Source of the DNA: Burkholderiales bacterium
GTDB lineage: Bacteria > Pseudomonadota > Gammaproteobacteria > Burkholderiales > Burkholderiaceae_E
Direction of reading: 5' to 3'
Length of the DNA: 41,585 bases
NCBI GenBank assembly: GCA_027487815.1
Contig: JAIYCW010000005.1
Location: 1-41,585 of the forward strand
A program made the translations under genes and the position numbers. Positions 19,239 to 27,069 of this stretch are shown one piece after another; positions within the stretch are counted from its first letter, which is position 1, and every line of letters begins with the position of its first letter. The notes under the pieces are model-generated. The model saw only the letters and a list, made by a program, of their open reading frames with translations, was not told the origin of the DNA and did not search any database.

Positions 19239-19270
19239 CGGGCTGCTTGAATTGGTGGTTAAAGGTGTCG

Positions 19271-19312
19271 TGATGGTATCGATGTCATTCTAGTATGGCA
19301 TCGATACCATCA
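19271..19312. promoter_or_regulatory. Paired LacI-type operator sites (14-bp inverted repeat)
   Basis: TGATGGTATCGATG (19271-19284) is repeated as its perfect reverse complement at 19299-19312. Each arm contains a near-palindrome centred on ATCGAT (GGTATCGATGTC at 19275-19286 and GGCATCGATACC at 19297-19308). The two centres are 22 bp apart, about two helical turns, which would place two repressor dimers on the same DNA face. LacI-family operators are palindromes with a central CG, as here. The site lies between the divergent operon and the LacI-type gene, so it probably controls both. Confidence 0.8.
19287..19292 (-). promoter_or_regulatory. Candidate -10 box (TAGAAT) for the leftward operon
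   Basis: On the minus strand TAGAAT lies exactly in the spacer between the two operator halves, 49 nt from the GTG start of the first permease. No good -35 box is visible upstream, so the assignment is tentative. If correct, repressor on either site would occlude the promoter. Confidence 0.35.
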
Positions 19313-19320
19313 GGAGTCAG

Positions 19321-19326
19321 TATAAA
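19321..19326 (+). promoter_or_regulatory. Candidate -10 box (TATAAA) for the LacI-type regulator gene
   Basis: TATAAA follows the right operator arm by 8 nt, so the operator would cover the -35 region and give autoregulation. No consensus -35 hexamer is present, as expected for a weak regulator promoter. It would leave a leader of roughly 90 nt before the GTG start. Confidence 0.35.
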
Positions 19327-19422
19327 CCCTAGGTATTCTGAAAGTGGCCCGGAAGCGGGGCTCTTGGCCCGGGTCGATGAAGACCTCACCGCGCGGTACA
19401 CTCAGCATGCCTTGGGGATGCT

Positions 19423-20466
19423 GTGGATAAAAAGTTGATCAAGAGAGTGGAGCCATCGACGCCGCTAGGCCGAAGCGTAACCATGCGCGACGTTGCGCTT
19501 GAGGCTGGTGTGGGCACCATCACCGTATCTCGTGCATTACAACATCCAGACCGGGTTGCAGCGGCAACCTTAAAGCGGATCAACGACGCGGTGGGCAAGT
19601 TGCACTATGTGCCCAACCTTGCGGCAGGCACCCTGCGCTCGGCTCGCAGTCGGATGGTTGCAGTGATCGTTCCGAGTATTTCAAATTCGATTTTCTCCGA
19701 GACCCTGCAAGCGATGTCGGAGGTGTTGCGCCCCGCTGGGTATCACCTGCTGATTGGTGACTCCAATTATTCGCTCCTCGAGGAGGAGTCCCTGGTCCGC
19801 ACGTTTCTGGCGCGCCGGCCGGATGCCATCGTGCTCACTGGCTACACCCATAGCCCACAGGCGCTTGAACTGCTCGAGCGCGCCGGATTGCCGGTCATCG
19901 AAATCTGGAATCTTTGCCGCAAACCGATTGATACCATCGTGGGTTTGTCCAATTACGAGGCCTCCAAAGCGATGACGCAGTACCTCATCAGCAAAGGCCA
20001 TCGCGCTATAGGCTACATTGGTGGGTTGCGTGAGCACAATGATCGCAGCGTGCAGCGTGAGGCGGGCTTTTTGCGGGCACTCAAGGACGCAGGAATTGCC
20101 TCTGACACGTCCCGGATTGTGCGCACCACATTTGAATTTGAAAGCGGCGGGGTTGCACTTAACGCGCTGATGAACCGACATCCCGATCTAGATTCGGTGT
20201 TTGCGGCTTCCGATATTTTGGCCATTGGTGTGCTGCTGGAATGCCTGAGACTAAAGATCCGAGTGCCCCAGCAGCTGGCAGTCGCTGGATTTGACGACAT
20301 GGGGGTATCGAGCCGCATGACACCCCCGCTCACGACCGTGCGTGTGCCCAGAACGGAGATCGGGCGTGTGACCGCCGAGAGAATCCTTGCAAGACTGGCG
20401 GGCGAAGAGTCCGGCAAACGCGTCATCGATCTTGGCTTTGAAATCGTCTCGCGGGAAAGTGCTTAG
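19423..20466 (+). CDS. LacI/GalR-family transcriptional regulator
   Basis: A 347-residue repressor-type protein. The N-terminal helix-turn-helix reads VTMRDVALEAGVGTITVSRA (residues 19-38), followed by the hinge helix around NLAAGTLRSARSRM (65-78) whose leucine would wedge into a central CG. The rest is a periplasmic-binding-protein-like effector domain (MVAVIVPSISNSIFSETLQA, then AVAGFDDMGVSSRMTPPLTT). The start is GTG at 19423; ATG at 19483 would cut into the DNA-binding domain. It is transcribed divergently from the importer-dehydrogenase-transketolase operon and is very likely its local repressor. The inducer would be the substrate or an early intermediate. Confidence 0.92.
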   Translation: MDKKLIKRVEPSTPLGRSVTMRDVALEAGVGTITVSRALQHPDRVAAATLKRINDAVGKLHYVPNLAAGTLRSARSRMVAVIVPSISNSIFSETLQAMSEVLRPAGYHLLIGDSNYSLLEEESLVRTFLARRPDAIVLTGYTHSPQALELLERAGLPVIEIWNLCRKPIDTIVGLSNYEASKAMTQYLISKGHRAIGYIGGLREHNDRSVQREAGFLRALKDAGIASDTSRIVRTTFEFESGGVALNALMNRHPDLDSVFAASDILAIGVLLECLRLKIRVPQQLAVAGFDDMGVSSRMTPPLTTVRVPRTEIGRVTAERILARLAGEESGKRVIDLGFEIVSRESA

Positions 20467-20638
20467 CAGGAAAGCGCAGCGTTGGCCTCTGCGCAGCGAG
20501 CGACGGTTACATTTAGGGCAGAAAAAAAAGCCTATTACCAGTCAGCAGATAAATGGCCGTACGCCTCCCCCAAATGGGGTGGGGTGATTGACAAATTGCA
20601 TCCTTCTTTGGATTGCGATGCGCTAAAGTCAAACGACC

Positions 20639-22741
20639 ATGTTCTCGCCCCTGAGTTTCATATTGCTGACATTAGGCTGTGGCCTAGTCTGGCTTTGCGT
20701 CAACAGTTTATTCACGCTCTTCCGGGCGCTGAAACACAACCGAGCACGCGGGCAAGCGGTTGTTTTTTATATTCTGACCGGTGCAATTGCAACCCTTCCT
20801 TGCGCGGTTTTGCTGCTGCTGGCATCAGTCCTTAAGCCGCGCAGTGATGTAAGCGTTGATGCCTCGGGTGTGGTGGCCGCTTTTGTAGTGTGTGGCGTGA
20901 TGTTCTGCCTCGTTCAGAAAACCATGCTGAAGCCTCCGGTCCGGGTAACTGACCAGTGGATAGCCCAGGGTGTCTTTGGTGCTTTGCTGACCTGTGCGAC
21001 CCTGCTTTTCGCGACAGCCGTTTCTGGTTCACAGCCCATGGCCTCAGCCCTCGGATTCATTGCGCTGGTCTTGAACTTTGCCGGATTTTCTTTTGCTAAA
21101 CACTATGCGTATGCGATTCGCAACGTACGAAGTGGTCAAGCCGGGCGTTTACGACTTTTGTTTGCCGCTTGTGCGATAGCATTTATTTTGGCTGGCGTTG
21201 TTGCCGCACTTTTTGCAGGCGACTTCTTCGGGCCCACTACACCCGTCAAAAACGATGCCTCAGCCATCGCGCTTCCGCTTTTGGCTGGCATGGCCACCGG
21301 CATAGCGATTACCACGCTTACGGTTCTATGGACTACGCTATATCTCAATGGCATGGCACGGCAACGCGAGCTTGCATTAGTCAGTTCACTTAACCTGGCA
21401 CGAGCCAATGATGATTTGACCAAGCTTCCCAATCGTTCAACTTTGGAGCTTGCAGCGCACCAGGAAATCGACCATGCCTCAGCTAGCCATGAGCTTTTTT
21501 CACTGGTACTGGTGCGCATCGGCTCACTTAAGCAAGTGAACTCTACCTATGGCCTGATGACTGGCGATGCTGTGCTTCTTAAGCATGTTAAGAATTTGCA
21601 AGCGATCGTACCCGCCGAGGACATACTCGGGCGGGTGAGCGGTGACTTGTTTGGGATCGTATCGCGAGAGTGCGACTCCCCCGATAAGGCAATGGCACTG
21701 AGCTCGAAGATTATCGAGGCGTTGCAAAGTCCAATTAGCCTAGGCCGACAGGAGTTCTTGGTGAACGCCTCAGTAGGCGTTGCCATGTATCCCACGGATG
21801 GCAGATCTGTTGACGCCTTGTTTACACATGCGCACGTTGCGGTAAACAACGCGCGCAAAATGACAGGCTCCCATGTGGTCTTTTACTCAACCAGCTTGAG
21901 CGAATCTCTAAGGCATCAAGCGGACCTCCAATCTCAACTGCGTCGGGCGATCTCCAAAGGGCAACTGTTAGTACATCTGCAACCTCAATTCAACCTGGAG
22001 ACAGGCCAATTGGTTGGCGCGGAGGCTTTGGTCCGCTGGAAGGACGACCAGCGCAAACTGCGTTTCCCAGGTGAGTTCATTGCGGTGGCGGAATCGAGTG
22101 GTTTGATCCGACCGATAGGAAAGATTGTGATTGAGCTCGCATGCCAAACGGTAAGAAGCTGGATGGACCGAGGCATGAGACCTGTGCCGATTTCGGTCAA
22201 TGTTTCTGCGGCGCAGTTTGAAGATCCGGGCTTTGTGTGCACGATTGTTGAGCTGCTAGGCCAGTACCAGGTGCCTCCACAGCTGATCCACCTTGAAATC
22301 ACTGAAAGCCTCGCGATGAATGATGCGAGCGCGACCGAGGCGCGACTGGAGGAGCTGCGGGCCAAAGGATTTTCTTTTTCGTTAGACGACTTCGGAACCG
22401 GGTATTCGAGTCTGGCTTACCTCACCAGGTTTCGCTTCAAGCAACTCAAGATTGATCGCAGTTTCATTACTGGAATCACCGATCAAATTGGCAATCAACA
22501 CATCGTCCAGGCCATCATCATGCTGGCTAAACCGCTGGGCATGGAGGTGATTGCCGAGGGGGTTGAGACCATGGCTGAAGCTGAGTGGCTGAACGCACAT
22601 GGTTGTGAGTATGTCCAGGGTTACCTATACGGCCGCCCGATACAAGTAGAAGAGTTCAACACCAGATGGCTAAGCCCAGGCGCACAAGAGCCACCAGCCA
22701 TACATTCAAAAGTTCTATCAGACGCACACGCTGCAGCCTAA
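20639..22741 (+). CDS. Membrane-bound cyclic-di-GMP signalling protein, degenerate GGDEF plus EAL
   Basis: A 700-residue protein. The first 240 residues hold about seven membrane helices with no recognised sensor motif. A GGDEF-fold domain follows (DDLTKLPNRSTLE at 258-270), but the catalytic signature GGDEF is changed to SGDLF (334-338), so diguanylate cyclase activity is unlikely. The EAL domain looks complete: E462-A463-L464, N521, E553 (HLEITES), D583-D584 in DDFGTGYSS, K604, E640 and E643 (IAEGVET), and Q660 (YVQGYLYGRP). It should therefore act as a cyclic-di-GMP phosphodiesterase at the inner membrane. Its start has no clear Shine-Dalgarno. The preceding 172 nt show no convincing promoter. 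It is transcribed alone and converges on the FAD oxidase gene. Confidence 0.92.
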   Translation: MFSPLSFILLTLGCGLVWLCVNSLFTLFRALKHNRARGQAVVFYILTGAIATLPCAVLLLLASVLKPRSDVSVDASGVVAAFVVCGVMFCLVQKTMLKPPVRVTDQWIAQGVFGALLTCATLLFATAVSGSQPMASALGFIALVLNFAGFSFAKHYAYAIRNVRSGQAGRLRLLFAACAIAFILAGVVAALFAGDFFGPTTPVKNDASAIALPLLAGMATGIAITTLTVLWTTLYLNGMARQRELALVSSLNLARANDDLTKLPNRSTLELAAHQEIDHASASHELFSLVLVRIGSLKQVNSTYGLMTGDAVLLKHVKNLQAIVPAEDILGRVSGDLFGIVSRECDSPDKAMALSSKIIEALQSPISLGRQEFLVNASVGVAMYPTDGRSVDALFTHAHVAVNNARKMTGSHVVFYSTSLSESLRHQADLQSQLRRAISKGQLLVHLQPQFNLETGQLVGAEALVRWKDDQRKLRFPGEFIAVAESSGLIRPIGKIVIELACQTVRSWMDRGMRPVPISVNVSAAQFEDPGFVCTIVELLGQYQVPPQLIHLEITESLAMNDASATEARLEELRAKGFSFSLDDFGTGYSSLAYLTRFRFKQLKIDRSFITGITDQIGNQHIVQAIIMLAKPLGMEVIAEGVETMAEAEWLNAHGCEYVQGYLYGRPIQVEEFNTRWLSPGAQEPPAIHSKVLSDAHAAA

Positions 22742-22764
22742 GGCGGGCTTAACCACCAAATCGG

Positions 22765-24195
22765 CTAGAAGTGTTCGTCGCGCAGGTAATACCAGTGATA
22801 CAACCCGCGCTGCCCTATCCTTCTGAAGGGCGCAAAGATCTCGGAGCGAATGGTGTTGAACACATTCGGATACTCAAGCCCCGAGTTGTAGATTGGAAGC
22901 TCAAACAGCGTGCGAGTTTTGCCAGCGATGCGCTCGGCCATGCGCCGGCCGGCATGCGCTGAAAATGAAACGCCGTTGCCGCCGTAGCCCAACGCATAAA
23001 ACACGGTTTGCTTGGGATCGGGTTGAGTAATGCGCGGCATCATGTCGTGGCTAACATCCACCCAGCCCCACCACGAGTAATCAATGCCCACATTTTTAAG
23101 CGCCGGGAATTTGCGGTGCAGGCCATTGAGCAACACCTGCATATGACGCGGGTGAGGCGCATCAGCCCCGGTGATGGCGCTACGGCTGCCCATTTGCACC
23201 CGGTTATCTGGCAAGAGGCGATAGTAAAAACGCAGGGTGCGCGTATCGGTCACAAACGTGGTCGATTTGAAGCCCGCAGCGTCGCGCTCCTGCGCGGTCA
23301 GGGGTCGAGTGACCAGGGAGTTCGACAAGACCGGCATGATCTTGTTGCGCAAGCTCGCGTGTAAAGCGTTTGAGGTATACCCCCCGGTGGCAAAGCCCAC
23401 TGCCCGTGCGCGCACGATACCCCCGGGGGTAGTCAGAGTATGCACGCCATCGCGTGTGGTCATGCCTGTCACTGGGCTTGCAGGATGAACTTTGACACCT
23501 AATGCACGCGCCATTCGAAGATAGCCGTGCGCAAGCTTGACGGGATGAACTCCGATGCCCAAAGGCTCAAGCATCGCGCCGCAGCTATCGGCATCATTCA
23601 CATACCGTTCGCGTACTTCATCGCGACTCAACATTTTGGTGTCGTAGCCAAACACTTCGCGCATCACTCGCGCTTGAGTCTGCAAGAACGGCAGCTTCTT
23701 TTCGCGGTGAGCAATGTAAAGATGCCCGCCGGGTTGGGCATCACAGTGAATCTCATTAACCAGACACGAAAAGGTTTCGAAGCCCGCGCGGATCTCGGCA
23801 TCCAGCTTAAGGGCCACCTCTTTGCCCCAGCGCTCAATCCATTGGGTGCGATATAGGCGGCCACTGGCGTTTTGCCCCTGGCCACCATTACGGCTGGTGC
23901 AGCCCCAGGCGGTTTGATTGGCTTCCAGCACCGTGGCGCGAATGCCATGCTCACGTGCCAGAAACAATGCGCAAGCCAGTCCGGTAAAGCCTGAGCCAAC
24001 AATGACGACATCGGCATCAAGATCACCGTTGATTGGGCCATCATCTTCGGGAGGCGGGCCTGCGGAGTCGACCCAGTAGGTTGGAGCATAGTCGCGCCCG
24101 CGCCCAGGGGTGGCGTGAACCAGGGGGTCGTACTTGGGATCGTAGCTATTGAGTAGCGTCGCAGCAGGACGGCTCATGGGGAAAAACGCGTCCAC
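22765..24195 (-). CDS. FAD-dependent amine oxidase, PuuB/DAO family
   Basis: A 476-residue flavoprotein. The FAD-binding motif DVVIVGSGFTGLACALFLAR begins at about residue 62, and the adjacent TSRNGGQGQNASGRLYRTQW is the pattern of gamma-glutamylputrescine oxidase (PuuB) and related enzymes. The C-terminal part holds GYGGNGVSFSAHAGRRMAER. The enzyme should oxidise a C-N bond of a polyamine-like or amino-acid-derived substrate with release of hydrogen peroxide or reduced acceptor. The start is either GTG at 24195 (with AAGGTG upstream) or ATG at 24177. It is the third gene of a leftward unit with a Bug binding protein and an NTF2-fold protein. No puuA, puuC or puuD neighbours are present, so the precise substrate is unknown. 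Confidence 0.85.
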   Translation of the reverse strand: MDAFFPMSRPAATLLNSYDPKYDPLVHATPGRGRDYAPTYWVDSAGPPPEDDGPINGDLDADVVIVGSGFTGLACALFLAREHGIRATVLEANQTAWGCTSRNGGQGQNASGRLYRTQWIERWGKEVALKLDAEIRAGFETFSCLVNEIHCDAQPGGHLYIAHREKKLPFLQTQARVMREVFGYDTKMLSRDEVRERYVNDADSCGAMLEPLGIGVHPVKLAHGYLRMARALGVKVHPASPVTGMTTRDGVHTLTTPGGIVRARAVGFATGGYTSNALHASLRNKIMPVLSNSLVTRPLTAQERDAAGFKSTTFVTDTRTLRFYYRLLPDNRVQMGSRSAITGADAPHPRHMQVLLNGLHRKFPALKNVGIDYSWWGWVDVSHDMMPRITQPDPKQTVFYALGYGGNGVSFSAHAGRRMAERIAGKTRTLFELPIYNSGLEYPNVFNTIRSEIFAPFRRIGQRGLYHWYYLRDEHF

Positions 24196-24201
24196 CTGGA
24201 A

Positions 24202-24576
24202 CTACACCTTAAAAGCCGGACGATCCTTGCGGAAAGCATTTTTGATGGCGATCTTGCCATTGCGGAAGGTAAACACATCAACCATACGTGCCTCAACCCG
24301 CATGCCGTCTGCACGGGTTCCGGTGAAGGTGCTTTCTGACACGCCACGATCGCCCTGGACAAAGTGATCTCCATCAAGCCACTGCGCATCAGGGAAGTTG
24401 GTCCACGCGAGCACAAAGCCTTCGCGCACCGCCGCTTTACCGATGAAACTGCGCCCCAAAAGATCAGGGCCAGCCACCCCGTGGAACTCGCAATCGTCAT
24501 CCATGAAGCCCATCAGGGCCTCGATATCATGACGATTCCAGGCCTCATTGAACTGGATGAGCGTTGCGATGTTCAC
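24202..24576 (-). CDS. NTF2-like/SnoaL-type protein of unknown function
   Basis: A 124-residue cone-shaped-fold protein. LIQFNEAWNRHDIEALMGFM followed by DDDCEFHGVAGPDLLGRSFI and GKAAVREGF is the typical opening of the nuclear-transport-factor-2/SnoaL superfamily. The end, VDVFTFRNGKIAIKNAFRKD, is typical too. Members include isomerases, cyclases, dehydratases and non-catalytic binders, so the reaction cannot be assigned. It lies 24 nt after the Bug gene and 6 nt before the FAD oxidase frame, suggesting that the three are co-transcribed and act on one compound. Confidence 0.85.
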   Translation of the reverse strand: MNIATLIQFNEAWNRHDIEALMGFMDDDCEFHGVAGPDLLGRSFIGKAAVREGFVLAWTNFPDAQWLDGDHFVQGDRGVSESTFTGTRADGMRVEARMVDVFTFRNGKIAIKNAFRKDRPAFKV

Positions 24577-24600
24577 GTGGATTGTCTTTCGATTAAATGA

Positions 24601-25599
24601 CTATTCGCTTTTATACCCTGTGGCGCGCACCAGCGGGCCCCAAAATTCAGTTAAGCGAGTGCGCAGCTGCACGAGTTCAGCGGGTGTTCCTGGGGTGACC
24701 GGCTCATAACCAATGGTTTGCAATCGGGTGCGCACATCGGGCATTGCCATCACTTTGCGCATGGCCTGATTCCAGCGATTGATCTGGGGTTCAGGGGTAC
24801 CAGCAGGCGCGTAGAGTGCATATCCGGAACCTGCGGTCATGCTCGGGAAGCCGGACTCCACCAAGGTGGGCACCTCCGGCAGTTGGCTAACCCGGGCTCG
24901 TCCGGAGACTGCCAGCACCCGTACCTTCTTCTGGCGGTGTTGTTCGGCAAACACGCCCAATCCGTCGATGGCTGAGCCAATCTGGCCGCCAAGCAAATTG
25001 GTCACCATGGCAGGGCCGCCTTGGTAGGGCACGATCGTCAGATCCACGCCCGATTTCTTGGTGAGGTCGAAGGCTAGGAAGTGCAGCGAAGAGCCCAGGC
25101 CGGTGGTGCCCATGGAGCCCTTGTTTTTGTCGGCCTTCACCGCTGCAAAGTATTCAGCGATAGTTTTATAGGGCTCAGTCGCATTGACAGCAAACGCGTA
25201 CGTGACGTTAAAGAGTTCTGCAATTGGCGCGAAGTCCTTGGCTGGGTCGTAACGCAGGTTGGTGTAGACCATGGGCGCTATCACCATGGTGTCGTGCAAG
25301 GTCATCAACACGGTATTGCCATCAGGCGGTGCGTTTTTGAGTGCTTCAGCCGCTACGCGAGTGCTGGCACCCGCCCGGTTTTCCACAATCACGTTTTGCT
25401 TGAGTTCATCCTTGAGCTTTTCAACCAGTACACGTGCGGCCTGATCGGCAGCACCACCAGCGGGGAAAGGCACGATGAATTTCATCGTGGCATCGCTTTG
25501 CGCAAACACTGGCAAGCCAGTGCCCAAGAGAGTGCCTGCTGCAGCAAGCTGCTGGGTGATGCGGCGACGTGAGGCCCGGTGGCCGGTGGCAGTGGTCAT
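24601..25599 (-). CDS. Bug-family (TctC-like) tripartite tricarboxylate transporter binding protein
   Basis: A 332-residue periplasmic binding protein. The start chosen is ATG at 25599 because TGAGGAG lies at good distance upstream. The N-terminus carries RRR and a hydrophobic stretch ending PVFAQ (signal peptide). The mature protein begins MKFIVPFPAGGAADQAARVL, and IVENRAGASTRVAAEALKNA and PDGNTVL follow; these are Bug hallmarks. Bug proteins usually bind small carboxylates or related acids. No TctA/TctB permease genes are adjacent, so it is an orphan, common in Burkholderiales. It heads the leftward unit with the NTF2-like and PuuB-like genes. Confidence 0.92.
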   Translation of the reverse strand: MTTATGHRASRRRITQQLAAAGTLLGTGLPVFAQSDATMKFIVPFPAGGAADQAARVLVEKLKDELKQNVIVENRAGASTRVAAEALKNAPPDGNTVLMTLHDTMVIAPMVYTNLRYDPAKDFAPIAELFNVTYAFAVNATEPYKTIAEYFAAVKADKNKGSMGTTGLGSSLHFLAFDLTKKSGVDLTIVPYQGGPAMVTNLLGGQIGSAIDGLGVFAEQHRQKKVRVLAVSGRARVSQLPEVPTLVESGFPSMTAGSGYALYAPAGTPEPQINRWNQAMRKVMAMPDVRTRLQTIGYEPVTPGTPAELVQLRTRLTEFWGPLVRATGYKSE

Positions 25600-25653
25600 A
25601 TGAATTCTCCTCAAAGCAGGGTTGGACGATCAAGCTGTTGGATATTCTTAACC

Positions 25654-25676
25654 TCGAATCAAACGGCGTCGAATCA
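25654..25676. repeat. Direct repeat TCGAATCA in the bug/dadA-like divergent intergenic region
   Basis: TCGAATCA occurs at 25654-25661 and again at 25669-25676, 15 bp apart. The 147-bp space separates two divergent genes, so the pair could be a regulator binding site. A candidate rightward promoter (TTGGAA at 25681, 17 nt, TAATTG at 25704) follows immediately. All of this is weak and position-based. Confidence 0.35.
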
Positions 25677-25746
25677 GATTTTGGAATGCCTCATCACGGA
25701 AAATAATTGGTGTTGTTGTCGGCTTTGGTGCGAGCATCAAACCATC

Positions 25747-27069
25747 ATGTCCAATTTAGTGCAGCGAAATCTGGCGGGCTCCTCCCCCCGCTCGGCAAGC
25801 GCCTCGACACGCCACCCTGGCTCAACGACAGGCGAGGTGGTTGTGGTGGGGGCAGGCATTGTTGGGGCATGCACCGCGCTTCAGTTGCAGCGTGGCGGCG
25901 CAAGGGTCACTTTGCTCGATCCGCTGCCGCCGGGCAGCGAGACCTCCTATGGCAATGCGGGCTTGGTAAGCGTGGATAGTTGTATCCCAATTTCGTTGCC
26001 GGGCATGGTGTGGCAAGTGCCGGGCTGGCTGATGGATACCGATGGGCCGCTTGCGATTCGTCCGGCGCATTTGCCTGCTGCAATGCCTTGGCTTTTGAAA
26101 TGGTTGTGGGCTGGGCGTCGTGAGTCTGTGTTGCGTGCCTCAGTGCTCCTTCACGAGCTGCATCGTCCCGCCCTGAAAGAGTACCGCAGCCTGCTGGGCG
26201 AGGATGCTTTTGCCGATTTGATCAAGCTCACCGGGCAATTGCACTTGTGGGGCAAAAACGGCAAGCCTTCAGCGGCAGATCGGTTAGTGGGCGAGATTCG
26301 CCAGCGCCAGGGGATTCACGTGACTGGCCTCGATGCCGAAGCGCTGGCCCAGAGAGTTCCTGCGCTGACTAAAGATCTCAAACAAGGCATCAGTTTTGAC
26401 AACCATGCGTTTTGTATCAATCCGCAGCGGCTGGCCCAAACCTTGGTTAGACGTTTTCAGGAGTTCGGTGGCGAGTTGATGCATGAAAAAGTACAGCGCA
26501 TCGAAGCTCTGGATGGTGGTCGCTGGCGCTTGTGGACCAATGCTGCAAGCCGCGAGGCCGAGCAGGTGGTCGTCGCTGCGGGAGCCTACAGCAAGGACTT
26601 GCTGGCCCCATTAAAGGTTGCGCTACCCCTTGAAGTTGAGCGTGGTTATCATGTTGAGTTGCCTGATCCGGGAGTGACTTTGGGCCTTCCGTTTATTGAC
26701 AAGGATCGTGCCGTAGCAGTAACACCGATGGAAAATGGACTGCGTTTTGCAGGCACGGTGGAGTTTGCCGGGCTGCGTCATCCGGCCAATCCGCAGCGCA
26801 TTGACGCACTTCTAAAAGCTGCAAAAGCCATGTTTCCGGGCATTCGTACCAACGGTGCCAAAACCTGGCTGGGCTTTCGACCCTCTACTCCGGATAGCGT
26901 GCCAATTGTGGGCCCGGTGGCGGGTTGTCCTGGCCTGATCCTGGCTTGTGGCCATGGACATACCGGCATGACTGGAGCGCCAATGACCGCCAGGTTGGTG
27001 GCTCATCATGTGCTGGGAACTCCGGTCGAGGTGAACCCCCAGGGGTATCGTTTAGAGCGGTTTTCTTGA
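25747..27069 (+). CDS. FAD-dependent D-amino-acid dehydrogenase-like oxidoreductase (DadA family)
   Basis: A 440-residue flavoprotein of the DAO superfamily. The FAD-binding fold VVVVGAGIVGACTALQLQRG starts after an unusually long 30-residue leader. SETSYGNAGLVSVDSCIPIS is the DadA-like segment, and the C-terminus has the conserved GHGHTGMTGAPMTARLV. Relatives oxidatively deaminate D-amino acids and pass electrons to the quinone pool. The start used is ATG at 25747 (MSNLVQRNL); nothing upstream resembles the family. It is divergent from the Bug gene and overlaps the convergent LysR gene by 18 nt at its 3' end. The substrate may be an imino- or amino-acid rather than D-alanine. Confidence 0.86.
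   Translation: MSNLVQRNLAGSSPRSASASTRHPGSTTGEVVVVGAGIVGACTALQLQRGGARVTLLDPLPPGSETSYGNAGLVSVDSCIPISLPGMVWQVPGWLMDTDGPLAIRPAHLPAAMPWLLKWLWAGRRESVLRASVLLHELHRPALKEYRSLLGEDAFADLIKLTGQLHLWGKNGKPSAADRLVGEIRQRQGIHVTGLDAEALAQRVPALTKDLKQGISFDNHAFCINPQRLAQTLVRRFQEFGGELMHEKVQRIEALDGGRWRLWTNAASREAEQVVVAAGAYSKDLLAPLKVALPLEVERGYHVELPDPGVTLGLPFIDKDRAVAVTPMENGLRFAGTVEFAGLRHPANPQRIDALLKAAKAMFPGIRTNGAKTWLGFRPSTPDSVPIVGPVAGCPGLILACGHGHTGMTGAPMTARLVAHHVLGTPVEVNPQGYRLERFS

Noticed and set aside
20639-22741. Reading the signalling protein as a bifunctional diguanylate cyclase/phosphodiesterase
   Set aside because: The cyclase signature is SGDLF instead of GGDEF, so only phosphodiesterase activity is supported.
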